A stretch of DNA of 64,000 bases. It comes from Climacteris rufus. Taxonomy: Eukaryota > Chordata > Aves > Passeriformes > Climacteridae. Numbering within the stretch: position 1 is the stretch's first letter; every line of letters begins with the position of its first letter. Position numbers and translations under genes: made by a program. The stretch lies in contig VZRZ01007232.1 in the NCBI GenBank assembly GCA_013398175.1, positions 1-64,000 on the forward strand, given 5' to 3'. A model generated the notes under the pieces. It made no database searches, was not told where the DNA came from, and was given only the letters and a program-made list of their open reading frames with translations. Below, one piece after another: positions 63,801 through 64,000 of this stretch.

Positions 63801-64000
63801 CCACTTGAAAATTATTAATTTGATAAGAATGTCAGGACTGAAGGATGCTTTGTTTTTAATATTGTAGTCTAGTTGTTGGGTCATTTGTCCAGAAATTTGG
63901 AAATCTGTAATCAGTGAATTTCCTAAATCTCAGGGATATGGAAGCCACAGTACCCATTACCCACAGGAATGTCCCAATTGCTAGATTAACCACTGCTGGA
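63801..64000. other. Window edge, nothing recognised
   Basis: AT-rich sequence with no open frame or repeat signature. The ancient CR1 may extend a little into it. Confidence 0.4.

Overview
The window looks like about 64 kb of bird nuclear DNA, either intergenic or from inside a very long intron. The evidence is the repeat content. There are several CR1 LINE 3' ends, in both orientations, with the diagnostic avian tail (a GAATGG / TTGGAAGG / ACCTTAAAG block read on the minus strand, or an ATTCTATG-type octamer end on the plus strand). There are also much older L3/CR1 remnants of the kind shared with turtles and crocodilians, and two LTRs of endogenous retrovirus type. The rest is AT-rich, apparently unique sequence. 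Family names come from recognising consensus-like stretches by eye; no database was searched.

I found no gene I can support. No open stretch exceeds about 210 codons, none matches a protein family I know, and the longest ones (16.7-17.2 kb and 32.9-33.5 kb, minus strand) have the length and composition expected of chance. I saw no rRNA, no convincing tRNA, no CpG island, no CRISPR array and no operon structure.

Layout: 0-0.3 kb is GC-richer edge sequence. A CR1 fragment lies at 3.85-4.07 kb and a possible ancient L3 fragment at 4.88-5.15 kb. 5-13.7 kb is AT-rich with no recognised element. 13.73-14.56 kb is a well recognisable ancient L3-type reverse-transcriptase region on the minus strand, followed directly by an AT-only patch. 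An LTR lies at 18.1-18.45 kb. A second ancient L3 fragment lies at 21.1-21.9 kb. A GC-rich patch with palindromes (24.7-25.3 kb) abuts a second LTR with a clean terminal inverted repeat (25,312-25,620). A CR1 lies at 30 kb and a local 49/57-bp duplication at 33.3 kb. 33.7-38.6 kb is repeat-poor and could hold conserved non-coding elements. An ancient CR1 tail lies at 41.8 kb, an 18-bp minisatellite at 45.4 kb, a possible regulatory element at 46.2-46.6 kb, and CR1 tails at 51.1 and 53.9 kb. CR1 occurs again at 61.8-62.2 kb, where its 5' part and flanking DNA are duplicated in tandem across a single ambiguous base. A turtle-type ancient CR1 lies at 63.45-63.8 kb.

No genes work together here. 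What can be read is a layered history of retroposon insertion: L3/CR1 relics first, then avian CR1 and LTR insertions, then small local duplications. I found no new biological system. The best leads are the duplicated CR1 junction with the N, the GC-rich palindromic patch beside the LTR, the ancient L3 pieces as possible exapted DNA, and a few repeat-poor stretches that deserve a conservation test.
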